A stretch of DNA of 64,000 nt. Source: JAPOQD01 sp964620555 (lineage in GTDB: Bacteria > Pseudomonadota > Gammaproteobacteria > Pseudomonadales > Halieaceae). How positions within the stretch are numbered: position 1 is the first letter of the stretch; every line of letters begins with the position of its first letter. The translations under genes and the position numbers were made by a program. The DNA lies in the NCBI GenBank assembly GCA_964620555.1, contig CAZUGZ010000007.1:1-64000 (forward strand), in the 5' to 3' direction. The notes beneath the pieces were generated by a model that did no database searches, was not told the DNA's origin, and saw nothing but the letters and a program-made list of their open reading frames with translations. Positions 16,607 to 25,392 of this stretch are shown piece by piece.

Positions 16607-18385
16607 ATGGCGGAAACTCACGGCCCGGATCTGCACCACCGCCTGTGTGAACACCTGGCGCTGCTCTACCCGGCCCACGACCCTGCGCTGCTGGCCGGCC
16701 AACTGCTGGACGCCATGGGGCTGGCGCGGGATTGTCCGTCCCCCGAGCCGCGGCGCAACCTCTGGGACCAGGGCGACAGTGTACTGATCACCTACGGTAA
16801 CAGTGTGGTCGAGCCCCATCGGCGTCCCCTGCAAACCTTGCACGACCTGCTGCAGACCGAGCTGACCGGGGTGGTGTCCGCAGTGCATATCCTGCCCTTT
16901 TTCCCCTACAGTTCCGATGACGGCTTTGCAGTGATGGACTACCTGTCGGTCGATCCTGCCCTGGGGGAATGGGAGGATGTGTCCGCCATCGCGGCGGATT
17001 GCCAGTTGATGGCCGATCTGGTGCTGAATCACGCTTCCACACGCAGCCACTGGTTCGAAAACTTCAAGCGCGGGGCAGACCCCGGCCGGGACTACTTCAT
17101 CGAGGCGGACCCGCGGGCCGACCACTCGGCAGTGGTGCGTCCGCGCAGCACACCGCTGCTTCGCGGTGTGCGGACCGCTGCCGGTGAGCGCCACGTCTGG
17201 TGTACCTTCGGCCCCGACCAGGCGGATTTGAACTTTGCCAATCCCCAGGTGCTGTTGGAGTTTGCCGGCATTATCCGCAGCTACCTGGATAGGGGTGTGC
17301 AGTGGTTTCGGCTGGACGCGGTGGCCTTTCTCTGGAAACAGCCGGGCAGTTCCTGCATGCACCTGCCCCAGACCCATGCCATCATCAAGCTGTTGCGGAC
17401 CCTGATCGAGCACCACAGCCCGGATGTGCGGGTGGTGACCGAAACCAATGTGCCCAACCGGGAGAACCTGGCCTACTTCGGCGACGCCGATGAAGCTCAC
17501 CTCATCTACAATTTTTCCCTGCCGCCGCTGGTGTTGTACACGCTGCTGAGTGGCGATTGCCAGCATCTCGAGAGCTGGATGATGAGTATGCCGCCGGCCC
17601 GGCCCGGCACTGCCTATCTCAACTTCATTGCCTCACACGACGGCATCGGCCTGCGGCCGCTGGACGGGCTGCTGCGGGAGGAGGAACGACAGCAACTGCT
17701 GGACTGCATGGCCGGCTTCGGCGGTAGAATCACCATGCGCCGGGCGCGAGAGGGGGGTCTCAAGCCCTATGAAATCAACATCTCGCTGTACGACGCCCTG
17801 CAGGGTACGCTGACCGGCGCCGCCGATGGAATGAACACCCGGCGCTACCTGTGTGCGCATCTCATCATGTTGGCGCTGGAGGGTATTCCAGCGCTCTATA
17901 TCAACAGCCTGTTCGGGGCCAGGAATGACTACCGGCGCCTGCGGCACACCGGCCACAATCGCGCCATCAACCGCCACATCTGGCAGCGGGAAGAGTTGCA
18001 GGCGGCGCTGGCCGACCCCGGTCTGCACCACGGGCCGGTATTCAAAGCCCTCTGCCGTTACCTGCGCATCCGCCGGGCGCAGCCGGCCTTCCATCCCAAC
18101 GCCGCCCAGTTGACTCTGCATCTGGGCAACTCGGTATTTGCCTTCTGGCGCCAGAGCAGTTGCCGCGAACAGAGCATTTTCTGTCTCAACAACGTGACCG
18201 CCACTCCCCAACGCATCGACCTCGGGGACCTCAACCTGATTGGCACAGACCGCTGGTGGGACCTGCTGCAGGGCGACGAACTCACCCTGGCGGCTGCGGA
18301 ACTGGAACTGGCGCCCTACCAGAGTGTGTGGCTGAGCAATTTGAACCTCCAGCAGCAGTCAGGCCGCAGGGCGCCGCATTCCTAA
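16607..18385 (+). CDS. GH13_18 phosphorylase, probably glucosylglycerate phosphorylase
   Basis: A 592-residue alpha-amylase-fold glycoside phosphorylase. The catalytic set is visible: nucleophile Asp237 in WFRLDAVAF, acid/base Glu279 in VVTETNVPN and stabiliser Asp345 in IASHDGIG. GH13_18 contains sucrose phosphorylase and glucosylglycerate phosphorylase; placement at the end of a glucosylglycerate synthesis operon favours phosphorolysis of glucosylglycerate to glucose 1-phosphate and D-glycerate. It starts 12 bases after gpgS. Its stop overlaps the convergent M48 gene by 4 bases, leaving no room for a terminator. Sucrose phosphorylase remains possible without assay. Confidence 0.83.
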   Translation: MAETHGPDLHHRLCEHLALLYPAHDPALLAGQLLDAMGLARDCPSPEPRRNLWDQGDSVLITYGNSVVEPHRRPLQTLHDLLQTELTGVVSAVHILPFFPYSSDDGFAVMDYLSVDPALGEWEDVSAIAADCQLMADLVLNHASTRSHWFENFKRGADPGRDYFIEADPRADHSAVVRPRSTPLLRGVRTAAGERHVWCTFGPDQADLNFANPQVLLEFAGIIRSYLDRGVQWFRLDAVAFLWKQPGSSCMHLPQTHAIIKLLRTLIEHHSPDVRVVTETNVPNRENLAYFGDADEAHLIYNFSLPPLVLYTLLSGDCQHLESWMMSMPPARPGTAYLNFIASHDGIGLRPLDGLLREEERQQLLDCMAGFGGRITMRRAREGGLKPYEINISLYDALQGTLTGAADGMNTRRYLCAHLIMLALEGIPALYINSLFGARNDYRRLRHTGHNRAINRHIWQREELQAALADPGLHHGPVFKALCRYLRIRRAQPAFHPNAAQLTLHLGNSVFAFWRQSSCREQSIFCLNNVTATPQRIDLGDLNLIGTDRWWDLLQGDELTLAAAELELAPYQSVWLSNLNLQQQSGRRAPHS

Positions 18386-19905
18386 TCCGGGCGTACCTCG
18401 CCCAGCACCTTGATCCAGTCGCCGGCGCGGGGTTCCCCGCGCGGGTACTGGGCGTTCAGCAATCGCAACTGGTTTTCGGCATCGGGAATCTTGCTGTGCC
18501 GGGCAAGCTGGGCCCAGGTCGTGTCCGGCCTGGCCTGGATATATTCGATTCGGTGTCCCGGCGGGCTCCGCAACTCGGATTTTTTCATGGGCCTGAAGCT
18601 GCCGATCAGGGCCTGGAAGTAGGCGTCCTTGATCGGAAAATCAGCTTCCTGCGTGGCCTCGCCTTCGAACAGGTAGGCGATATTGCCGCGGTAAATCACC
18701 GCCAGCCGGCGGCTGCCGCCCCGCCCGTCAGCGGGGGCAATGGCGCTGTAGCCCATCAACCCCGCCTGTTTCAAGGGCTCCGCACGAATCATCCCGGCCG
18801 CCTCCGCCCTCAGTTGCGTCGCCAGGAAGCCCCGCATGGTGGCATTCTGGTCGCGGCGCTGGATGGTCAGGGTAAGCTTGGCTGAGCCGTCGTCGGCCTC
18901 GCTGACAATGGCCTTTGACCCGGGGTGAACCGTCCAGCGCTCGGGTTTGACGAAGGAGAACTGGAGTTTGTTGTGGTAAAAGCGCTGCTCATCGCGCTGG
19001 CTGGTTCGGGCCCGCTTGCCGAAGGGCATGCCGTTGAGGAGGTCGCGGAACTCCGCCGGATGGACTTCCCGGCGGGGCACGGGCGGCAGCTTGCTGGCGG
19101 TGCCGATGACTTCCAGCAGGCGCGCGTCATTGCGGGGGTGGGTCGCGAACAGGCCGTGATAGCTGCGGGGTTTCCTGCCGCTCTGGTGCGCCCGTCGTCG
19201 CTCGTACAGTTCATGGTCCTTGAGTACGCTGATGACTTCCAGCAGCACGTTGGGGTCGTAGCCGGTGCGGTGCATGTATTCGGCTCCCTTGCGGTCGGCC
19301 TCCAGCTCGTGTTCGCGCCCGTAGCCCCGCACCACTGCCGTCCCCGCCATGTCGGAGGCCTCGGCCAGATCCGCAGAACCGGTCAGCACGTAAGCGGCCG
19401 CCGAAATCAGTTTGCTGCCCGCCGCCGCGGTCTTTTGGCGGGCGGTGTGCCGGGCGGTGATGTGGGCGATTTCATGGCCGAGCACGCCCGCCAACTCCGC
19501 CTCGCTACGCAGATACACGAGCAAACCGCGATTGATGTAGACGTAGCCGCCGGCCATGGCGAAGGCATTGATATTGCCGCTGTCGATTACGGTAAACGTG
19601 TATTCAATATCGGGCCGGTCGCTGTTGCGGGCCAGTTGCTGGCCGATCCGGTTCACGTAATTCTGCATCCGCTGATCCGGGTACACGGAATTGCTGTCGA
19701 TAATTTGCTGGTGCTGTCTGGCGCTTTCGGAAACCGCCAGCGGCCCGGAAACGGGGGCACGGAGTGCCGGCTCGGCGGCCGCGAAGCTGGGCGCCGTGGC
19801 TGCCCCGGGAAAACCGGCCAGGGGCAGGACGGTGGCCAGACAAAGCCGGTGGGCAATGCGTTTCAGGGGGGAGAAATTGCTGGAGTTACCTGCCTGGGTG
19901 AACAT
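18382..19905 (-). CDS. Periplasmic M48-family metalloprotease with C-terminal LysM-like domain
   Basis: A secreted zinc protease of about 507 residues, similar in layout to BepA/YfgC-type envelope quality-control proteases. A signal peptide (HRLCLATVLPLAGFPGAA) precedes the peptidase domain with LGHEIAHITARH (zinc motif HExxH) and the third-ligand region HELEADRKGAEYM. The C-terminal part ends in a LysM-like segment (RPDTTWAQLARHSKIPDAEN), which could tether it to peptidoglycan. It is the last gene of the twelve-gene minus-strand cluster, 24 bases after an unknown lipoprotein, and may process or police the cluster's envelope components. Confidence 0.85.
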   Translation of the reverse strand: MFTQAGNSSNFSPLKRIAHRLCLATVLPLAGFPGAATAPSFAAAEPALRAPVSGPLAVSESARQHQQIIDSNSVYPDQRMQNYVNRIGQQLARNSDRPDIEYTFTVIDSGNINAFAMAGGYVYINRGLLVYLRSEAELAGVLGHEIAHITARHTARQKTAAAGSKLISAAAYVLTGSADLAEASDMAGTAVVRGYGREHELEADRKGAEYMHRTGYDPNVLLEVISVLKDHELYERRRAHQSGRKPRSYHGLFATHPRNDARLLEVIGTASKLPPVPRREVHPAEFRDLLNGMPFGKRARTSQRDEQRFYHNKLQFSFVKPERWTVHPGSKAIVSEADDGSAKLTLTIQRRDQNATMRGFLATQLRAEAAGMIRAEPLKQAGLMGYSAIAPADGRGGSRRLAVIYRGNIAYLFEGEATQEADFPIKDAYFQALIGSFRPMKKSELRSPPGHRIEYIQARPDTTWAQLARHSKIPDAENQLRLLNAQYPRGEPRAGDWIKVLGEVRPD

Positions 19906-19929
19906 GGCGAACGGGTCCTGTACGTGGTG

Positions 19930-20580
19930 CTACTCGGTACTGAGGAACTGCAACAGTTGGCTGGCAAGGCCGCCGCAGGCGGTATTCTGGACCGGTGCAA
20001 TAATGGGTATGGGTACCACCAGGGCAGGCAGATAGGACTGGCCGCTGGCGGTGGCGCTGATGCGGCCCACCTCCCGCTGCCCGGCAAAATCCCAGATTAC
20101 GGCTTCGTATTTCGAATCGTCGTCCCAGGTCCCGAAACCAAAACAACCGGCGGCGCCGGCGCCGATACCGCAGGTCATGGAACCGGCCATGTCGCTGCGG
20201 GTGGTGCTGCCGTCGATCCATACCAGGTAGGTAATCCGCTTCCGCTCCAGTGCTTCCCGCACCGGCGCCACTTCCATCAGGCGGTTGAGACCGGCGGGAT
20301 GGGTGGGAGCCGTGCGGGGTTCAAACCAGGGATACAGGGCATCCAGAAAATCCTGCTCGGGCAGCACCCGGATGTCGCGCCCGGCTCGGGAAACATGGTT
20401 GGCCACGCAGGTGACAAATTCCAGTTCGGTGTCGTAATCACTGGCATGCCGGCGACCCAGGATGGCCACCGTGGCTTCGCGCATTTGCCCACCGGCTTCG
20501 GCAGCCACCATGGTGTTGTCCATGGTGACCGAGACACAACCGCCCAGCAGGCCGAGATTCGCCGCAGCCCACAGCAGCAC
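19930..20580 (-). CDS. Unknown lipoprotein
   Basis: A 216-residue protein with a short lipoprotein signal (NLGLLGGC) starting from GTG. The mature part has no family I recognise. It contains alternating beta-like and Gly-rich stretches (SMTCGIGAGAAGCFGFGTWDDDSKYEAVIWDF) and several cysteines that could form disulfides in the periplasm. The pattern of an envelope protein that reads YLVWIDG and AVIWDF recalls the nucleotide-free beta-sandwich lipoproteins often annotated only as hypothetical. It lies 12 bases after the preceding lipoprotein gene and is part of the cluster's transcript. Confidence 0.7.
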   Translation of the reverse strand: MLLWAAANLGLLGGCVSVTMDNTMVAAEAGGQMREATVAILGRRHASDYDTELEFVTCVANHVSRAGRDIRVLPEQDFLDALYPWFEPRTAPTHPAGLNRLMEVAPVREALERKRITYLVWIDGSTTRSDMAGSMTCGIGAGAAGCFGFGTWDDDSKYEAVIWDFAGQREVGRISATASGQSYLPALVVPIPIIAPVQNTACGGLASQLLQFLSTE

Positions 20581-20592
20581 CCAGCGTAGCGT

Positions 20593-21288
20593 TCAAAAGT
20601 TCTCTCCCACCCCGATTTCCTCCAACCACTGATCGATTTCGGGAACCCTGGCAAAATTCATGGCGAAGTTGGCCCCGGCATCGCGCAACGCCTGCACCGC
20701 AGCCAGGTTCACCGCCTCCTCTGCTCCCTGCAGGAAAGCGGTGGGTGTCTTGCCGTAACAGGTCATGGTCCAGTCCGCCAGAAATTCTCCATCGACTCTG
20801 TACAACTGGTAGCGGTAGCGCATCCATACCTCAAACACGTTGATCCTGGTGTGGCGGGGGATGGCGTATTGCAGTTCGTCGACATGGGGCACCAGGATAG
20901 CGTCCACCTCCAGCCCCGCGCCGGTCCGGCCCGTGGTGGTTGACGCTGCCCCGGAATCCTGTGCCGCCGGTGTTGCGTCCGCTGTCGGCGGCTGCCAGGG
21001 CAGTTCCTCCACCAGCACCACGCGCTCGAACATGCCGTTCAGCAGGGAGTCGTACATGGTGGTCTGGGCAGCGCCGGTGTACACGGTCCAGTCGGACTCG
21101 CCGGGCTTGGCGGATTGGTCAAAAAATTCGTGATTGCGAAACTCCTCGTCGTAATAGACCCCCAGGGTGACTGGAATTTTTTCCAGCACCGGTGCCGGGA
21201 ACTGGCCCTGAACCATCACCTCGTTGGCTCCGCAGGCGGCCAGCACCAGGCCGGCCAGCAGACTACCGGTAATCTTCCAGTCCGACAA
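20593..21288 (-). CDS. Unknown lipoprotein with TTG start
   Basis: A 231-residue lipoprotein beginning from TTG at 21288, supported by a strong ribosome site (GGAGGC about six bases upstream) and a clean lipobox (LAGLVLAAC). The mature domain includes VTLGVYYDEEFRNHEF and later VDAILVPHVDELQYAIP, which look like a strand-rich periplasmic fold. A low-complexity A/T/P/S linker occurs near residues 100-120. It overlaps the preceding vWA gene by 26 bases, so translational coupling is likely. Function unknown. Confidence 0.72.
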   Translation of the reverse strand: MSDWKITGSLLAGLVLAACGANEVMVQGQFPAPVLEKIPVTLGVYYDEEFRNHEFFDQSAKPGESDWTVYTGAAQTTMYDSLLNGMFERVVLVEELPWQPPTADATPAAQDSGAASTTTGRTGAGLEVDAILVPHVDELQYAIPRHTRINVFEVWMRYRYQLYRVDGEFLADWTMTCYGKTPTAFLQGAEEAVNLAAVQALRDAGANFAMNFARVPEIDQWLEEIGVGENF

Positions 21289-22258
21289 AACTGCCTCCGT
21301 TGCGATAGGTGAGTTCTCTCATCAGGGTGGCAAAGCGAATGCCGGTGCCCTGCAAATGCGCCTGTTGATCCAGTAGTACCGGGAATCCGACCCCGTGGAT
21401 ACGCACCCGCCGGTTGCCGTGGCGGTCGGCGCGGTTCAGGCGGTCCACCGTATCCACCACCTCCTGTATCGAAGGGCCGGAAAATTCATCGCCGAATACG
21501 TAAATGCTGATCTTCTTGTCCGGGTCATAAAACGCGCTGATGGCCTCGGTGATGCCCTCCACCGGCGAACTGTTGCTGAAGATCTCCCAGTTGCGCAGTG
21601 TATCCAGGATTACCTTGCGCCGGCCGGGGGTATCCGGCATCCACTTGCGCCGGTAGCGGGAAAACATGTAGTTGCCCATGTCGTTGAGCACCTGGATGCC
21701 CTTCACCTTTGGATAGATGCTCAAAACGGCCTCGAATTCCCTGAGCATGCGAGGCCAGCTATAGCCCTTCATGGAACCGGACGTGTCGATGACGAAAATG
21801 ATGTATTCGCTGTCCACCGGAATGCCCCCGATCAGGTCATTGCGGCGCTGGCTGCTGGTGCCCAGCAGGCGCTCCATCTCCAGGGTGAGTCGTTGGTGGG
21901 CTATTCTGAGCTGTTGGCTGATTTGCTCTTCGCCCTCGCTGGTCTGGTTCAGCGTCTCCTGCCGGGCATCCAGTTCGGCCAGTTGCCGGCGCAGCAGGGC
22001 AACGCGCTGGCGATGCCGGGAAAGCTGCTCCTGTTTGGTGATCAGGTCGCGATTCAGAATTCGGGTTTCCCCGCGCAGCTCGAACACCTGTTCGCGCAGG
22101 GTGATGGCGCGGTCTTCCAGCGCCTTCAGCGTGGCTTCGATCAGTTGCGGTTCCACGGTTTTGGTAATCATCAGCAACAGTATCACCGCCCCGAAGCCAC
22201 AGCAGATGACATCCAGAAAGGAAAGGCTGAACTGCTCCATGGGCCGGCGACTGGGCAT
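21263..22258 (-). CDS. vWA-domain protein with ExbD/MotB-like N-terminal anchor (second)
   Basis: Residues 10-32 form one membrane helix with FSLSFLDVICCGFGAVILLL, whose Asp16 and C-G-F-G-A-V motif recur at the same positions in the neighbouring vWA protein. A long coiled coil (about 38-135) leads to a von Willebrand A domain with an intact MIDAS start, VIDTSGSMKG (Asp158, Ser160, Ser162). Topology predicts a periplasmic vWA domain. Asp near the membrane edge resembles the proton-relay Asp of ExbD, TolR and MotB, and a MotA/ExbB-like gene lies in the same operon. ATG 22258 overlaps the previous stop (TGATG); an upstream TTG was rejected. Confidence 0.85.
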   Translation of the reverse strand: MPSRRPMEQFSLSFLDVICCGFGAVILLLMITKTVEPQLIEATLKALEDRAITLREQVFELRGETRILNRDLITKQEQLSRHRQRVALLRRQLAELDARQETLNQTSEGEEQISQQLRIAHQRLTLEMERLLGTSSQRRNDLIGGIPVDSEYIIFVIDTSGSMKGYSWPRMLREFEAVLSIYPKVKGIQVLNDMGNYMFSRYRRKWMPDTPGRRKVILDTLRNWEIFSNSSPVEGITEAISAFYDPDKKISIYVFGDEFSGPSIQEVVDTVDRLNRADRHGNRRVRIHGVGFPVLLDQQAHLQGTGIRFATLMRELTYRNGGSFVGLEDYR

Positions 22259-23346
22259 CAGGGCCAATCCCTGGAGGGGCTGAGCAGGGTGCCCGAACTG
22301 GTTTTGGCGAGTTTCCAGAATTCCGCCGCCGCCGCCGGGTCACCTTCCATGGGGGCCAGAATGATGTTCACCGGAATCCCCTTGGGCAGCAACTCGACCG
22401 CGCGCCCGAACAACTTGCGCCGCTCGGGCTCCCGCACTGTGGCGGTCCTGGGAGGCGTCCGGCCCTGGGTGGGCAGGCCATCGGTAATGAGAAACAGGTT
22501 GTCCGGCCACGGCGAGATGTCCAGCGCCGCCCGCAGCGCATTTTCCAGGCTGGTTCCATCCGTGGGCACCAACTCCTGCAATTGGGCTACCGCCCGATTG
22601 AGCTGGTCGTGATCGGACACCGGCAGCCACTCGCCGCGGGTTCCCTCCAGCAGGGGGCTGGCCTGGGTGTTGAACGCATAGATCTGGTAGTGGCTGTCGA
22701 CGGGTAACTGGGCGGTGAGCCACTCCACCGTGGCGATCGCCCGCTGCCATTTGGCGGCCCGTTTCTTTACCGGGTCGGCCATGTTGCGCAAGCGGATCAC
22801 GTTGACCACTTCCGGGGCCAGCATGCTGGCGGAGACATCCAGCAGAATCATGATGTGTTCCCCGCCCAGGTTGAGCCCGGTCAGATACTGGCGGTTGCCG
22901 TCGCCGACAAAGTCACGCGCCGAGTTGGCTTTGGCCAGTGCCTCGGTTGCGCGCAGTTGCTCCACCTGCCGTTCGAGGGCCCGCAATTCGGCCCGCAGTC
23001 TCTCCTCTTCGGCGGGGCGTGACCTGGCTTCGTCTTCCAGGCTGTCGAGCAGGTCCTGCAGGGAGTTGATCTCGGAGATGATACGGCTGGCCAGGCCCTG
23101 CGCCTCCACCATCCTGAAATCCGTATCGGCGATGCTGTTGCGCAGCTTGACCAGCCCCTCCTGGCCTTGTTCCAGGTCTTCCTGCAACAGTTTCACCTCG
23201 GATTTCAGGTCCACATTGCGGACACTGGATTCCGCCTTGACCGCGTGGTCCATGAGCAGAAATACCAGCACCACTGCGCCGAAGCCGCAGGACATGACAT
23301 CGAGAAAGCTGAGGTTGAAAACTGCGCTGCTACGTTTGCGAGCCAT
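22258..23346 (-). CDS. vWA-domain protein with ExbD/MotB-like N-terminal anchor (first)
   Basis: A 362-residue paralogue-like partner of the next gene. The N-terminal helix VFNLSFLDVMSCGFGAVVLV again has Asp16 and the CGFGAV motif. A coiled coil (about 45-140, rich in E, L, R) joins it to a vWA domain with MIDAS residues DVSAS (Asp170, Ser172, Ser174), a threonine in PTDGTSLENAL (about 265) and LITDG (Asp289). The vWA domain should be periplasmic and bind a metal-dependent ligand. ATG 23346 follows GGAGAGG; the TTG seven codons upstream is less likely. It overlaps its upstream neighbour by 17 bases. Confidence 0.85.
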   Translation of the reverse strand: MARKRSSAVFNLSFLDVMSCGFGAVVLVFLLMDHAVKAESSVRNVDLKSEVKLLQEDLEQGQEGLVKLRNSIADTDFRMVEAQGLASRIISEINSLQDLLDSLEDEARSRPAEEERLRAELRALERQVEQLRATEALAKANSARDFVGDGNRQYLTGLNLGGEHIMILLDVSASMLAPEVVNVIRLRNMADPVKKRAAKWQRAIATVEWLTAQLPVDSHYQIYAFNTQASPLLEGTRGEWLPVSDHDQLNRAVAQLQELVPTDGTSLENALRAALDISPWPDNLFLITDGLPTQGRTPPRTATVREPERRKLFGRAVELLPKGIPVNIILAPMEGDPAAAAEFWKLAKTSSGTLLSPSRDWP

Positions 23347-24565
23347 TTCCCGGTATTGCCTCTCCAAGCATCAACTGCGGGCCGCCACTGCTCTGCACGG
23401 TGTCGCCACAGCGCAGTGGCTGCGCGCTGGTGACCGGTTCGCCATTGACCCGCGGCGGTTCGCCGCTGCCCGGATAGAGAATGTGGACGCCGTTGCGATA
23501 TTCGACGTGATAGCTGCTGTCGGCGGTGGTCCGGGGCTGCCCGGTCAGGTTGGGGACGGATTCGGGCTGCGGTGACGCGTCGGCGCCGGCGGACTCGGCC
23601 AGGGCGGGCAGGCTGGTGATGAAAACCGCCTCCTGACCGGGTTCACGGCGAATCTCCCGTTGACAGCGCCCCACGCTCTGGGCAACGGCATCGTCGGGAA
23701 GCAAACGGGCACTGTTCAGCCGCTCGCCGAGTCCCGGCAGCAGCGCCAGCATTGGGTCGAGCAACACCGGCACGGCGTCTTCCGGCAGACTCCCCACCAG
23801 TCGCTGGCGGTGGGCGCCGCAACTTTCGACCAGGCTGAAATAATCGAGCCGGGCTCGGTGTCCCGACAACTCCAGGACGTCTTCGCCCGCGGCTGCCAGT
23901 TGCACCACCAATTGCGGCAACTGGTCGTGCAGGGCCTGTTCCGAGTCCGCCTTGCGGCGTGGGTCGAAACGGGTTTGACGGACAAAGGAGGTGGCGATGG
24001 AATTGATCAGGCAATCCTGCAATGCCAGCCAGCCGGAGTCCGCGATGGCAGTGACGGAATGACGGCGCAACTCACCCTGGTGGGCCTCCAGCCGGCTCAC
24101 CACCGCCTGGTGCAGCTGCAACTCCAGAAACCACAGCGGTCCCGCCTGGGCAGCGCCGGCGGCGGCCGCGACGGCCCGGTCGACCAGCCCGACCAGGCGC
24201 ACCCCGCACTGCCCCACCACCCCCAGCAGCAGCGCCAGTTGTTCTTTCTGCAGGCTGCTCGGTACCGCCAGTATCAGTTCCTCGGGATGGTTGCCCTGTT
24301 CGAGGATGGCGCACAGGTGGGCGTGTACCAGGTCGGCACTGTGGCGCACCGGACCAAAGGCGGGTTGCAGTGGCGCGGTGTTCAGTTGCCACCAGTAGCG
24401 GTGGTTGACTTTGCGTGGCTGCAGGCGGGAGCGCGCTCGCGCCGGCGTGCCAAACTGATAATTTTTCCCCTCCAGCAGGGCATAGCCGGGGCTGGTCAGC
24501 AGCAGTTCCCCGTCCTGCCACAGGCGCAGTCCGCAATCGTTGATATCCAGCAGGGCGGTACTCAT
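23330..24565 (-). CDS. Degenerate Hsp70/actin-like protein with C-terminal FHA-like domain
   Basis: A 411-residue predicted cytoplasmic protein. The N-terminal region parallels the actin/Hsp70 fold: LLDINDCGLRLW at the phosphate-1 position, LILAVPSSLQKEQLALL followed by VRLVGLVDRAVAAAAG in the place of DnaK's VPAYF and NEPTAAALA, then WFLELQLHQAVVSRLE where DLGGGTFDIS is expected. The phosphate-2 glycines are missing, so ATPase activity is doubtful. The last 70 residues (VEYRNGVHILYP, RVNGEPVTSAQPLRCGDTVQ) resemble an FHA fold that could read phosphothreonine. Inference from pattern only; it is placed between the proton channel and the vWA genes and may couple the motor to a cytoplasmic signal. 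Confidence 0.65.
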   Translation of the reverse strand: MSTALLDINDCGLRLWQDGELLLTSPGYALLEGKNYQFGTPARARSRLQPRKVNHRYWWQLNTAPLQPAFGPVRHSADLVHAHLCAILEQGNHPEELILAVPSSLQKEQLALLLGVVGQCGVRLVGLVDRAVAAAAGAAQAGPLWFLELQLHQAVVSRLEAHQGELRRHSVTAIADSGWLALQDCLINSIATSFVRQTRFDPRRKADSEQALHDQLPQLVVQLAAAGEDVLELSGHRARLDYFSLVESCGAHRQRLVGSLPEDAVPVLLDPMLALLPGLGERLNSARLLPDDAVAQSVGRCQREIRREPGQEAVFITSLPALAESAGADASPQPESVPNLTGQPRTTADSSYHVEYRNGVHILYPGSGEPPRVNGEPVTSAQPLRCGDTVQSSGGPQLMLGEAIPGNGSQT

Positions 24566-25386
24566 GGCAGGGTCGGCTGACGCTGCGGGTGCTGGTCCGG
24601 TACCGCCAGGTGACGCAGCAGGCGCTGGTCGCAGTAGCGCTGGGTGTCCTGTACCAACCGTTCCTGGGTGAGCTGCAACTGGTGCAGGCAGAACATGATG
24701 ACGATGCTCAGCACCAGTGCCACAAAGGTGCTGTTGAAGGCCACCCCCAGGCTGACGGTCACCCCGGTGATATCCCCCTCCACCGCCCGGTGGGCCTGCC
24801 CCAGGGCATCGCTGATTCCGCGTACCGTGCCGATGAAGCCGATGGAGGGAATGGCCCAGGCGATATAGCGAATCATCGACAATTCCGAATCCAGGCGGTC
24901 CGCTTCCCCTTCGCATTGTTCCTTGATGGTATTGCTCACCGCGGGAATGCTGGCGGTGGTGGCGAAGCGCTGCAGGGCCGCCAGCAGGGTTCTCGGCAAC
25001 AGGCTGTCGCGTTGCTCCAATGTTTCCAGGGAGCGGCTGTACTCGCGTGTATCCTCGGGCAGGATGCTGGTGCCTTCGCTGACTTCCAGCAGCGAGTGCT
25101 CCAGCAGACCCCTTTCGCGCAAGGTGAATCGGGCCTTGTAGCCGATGACGGCCAATGCCCAGAACAGCAGGATAAAACAGGTTTCCTGTTCCAGGTCGCG
25201 CACCACGACATACAGGGATTGTTCGGGTACATAATCCCCACCCGCGGCCTGCAGTTCTGCCTGCTGTTCGATGATGGCGTCGGCGTTGGGGCGGATCAGT
25301 CCCACGTAGGTGCCGTGTACCAGGATGATGGTAATCAGCAGGGCAAAGAGCTGAAAGATGAATTCCGATGACAGGGTGAGTTTCAT
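24562..25386 (-). CDS. MotA/TolQ/ExbB-family proton channel
   Basis: A 274-residue inner-membrane protein with four hydrophobic segments (about 10-30, 72-88, 178-198, 212-236). The third contains the family signature region WAIPSIGFIGTVRGISDAL, equivalent to the GLLGTVxGI motif of ExbB/TolQ. The large cytoplasmic loop between segments 2 and 3 fits the family. Such proteins form pentamers around a pair of single-helix partners and convert proton flux to motion. The two vWA proteins encoded downstream are the obvious partners. It overlaps the next gene by 4 bases. No exbD, tolR or motB gene of standard type is nearby. Confidence 0.88.
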   Translation of the reverse strand: MKLTLSSEFIFQLFALLITIILVHGTYVGLIRPNADAIIEQQAELQAAGGDYVPEQSLYVVVRDLEQETCFILLFWALAVIGYKARFTLRERGLLEHSLLEVSEGTSILPEDTREYSRSLETLEQRDSLLPRTLLAALQRFATTASIPAVSNTIKEQCEGEADRLDSELSMIRYIAWAIPSIGFIGTVRGISDALGQAHRAVEGDITGVTVSLGVAFNSTFVALVLSIVIMFCLHQLQLTQERLVQDTQRYCDQRLLRHLAVPDQHPQRQPTLP

Positions 25387-25392
25387 GGCGGT

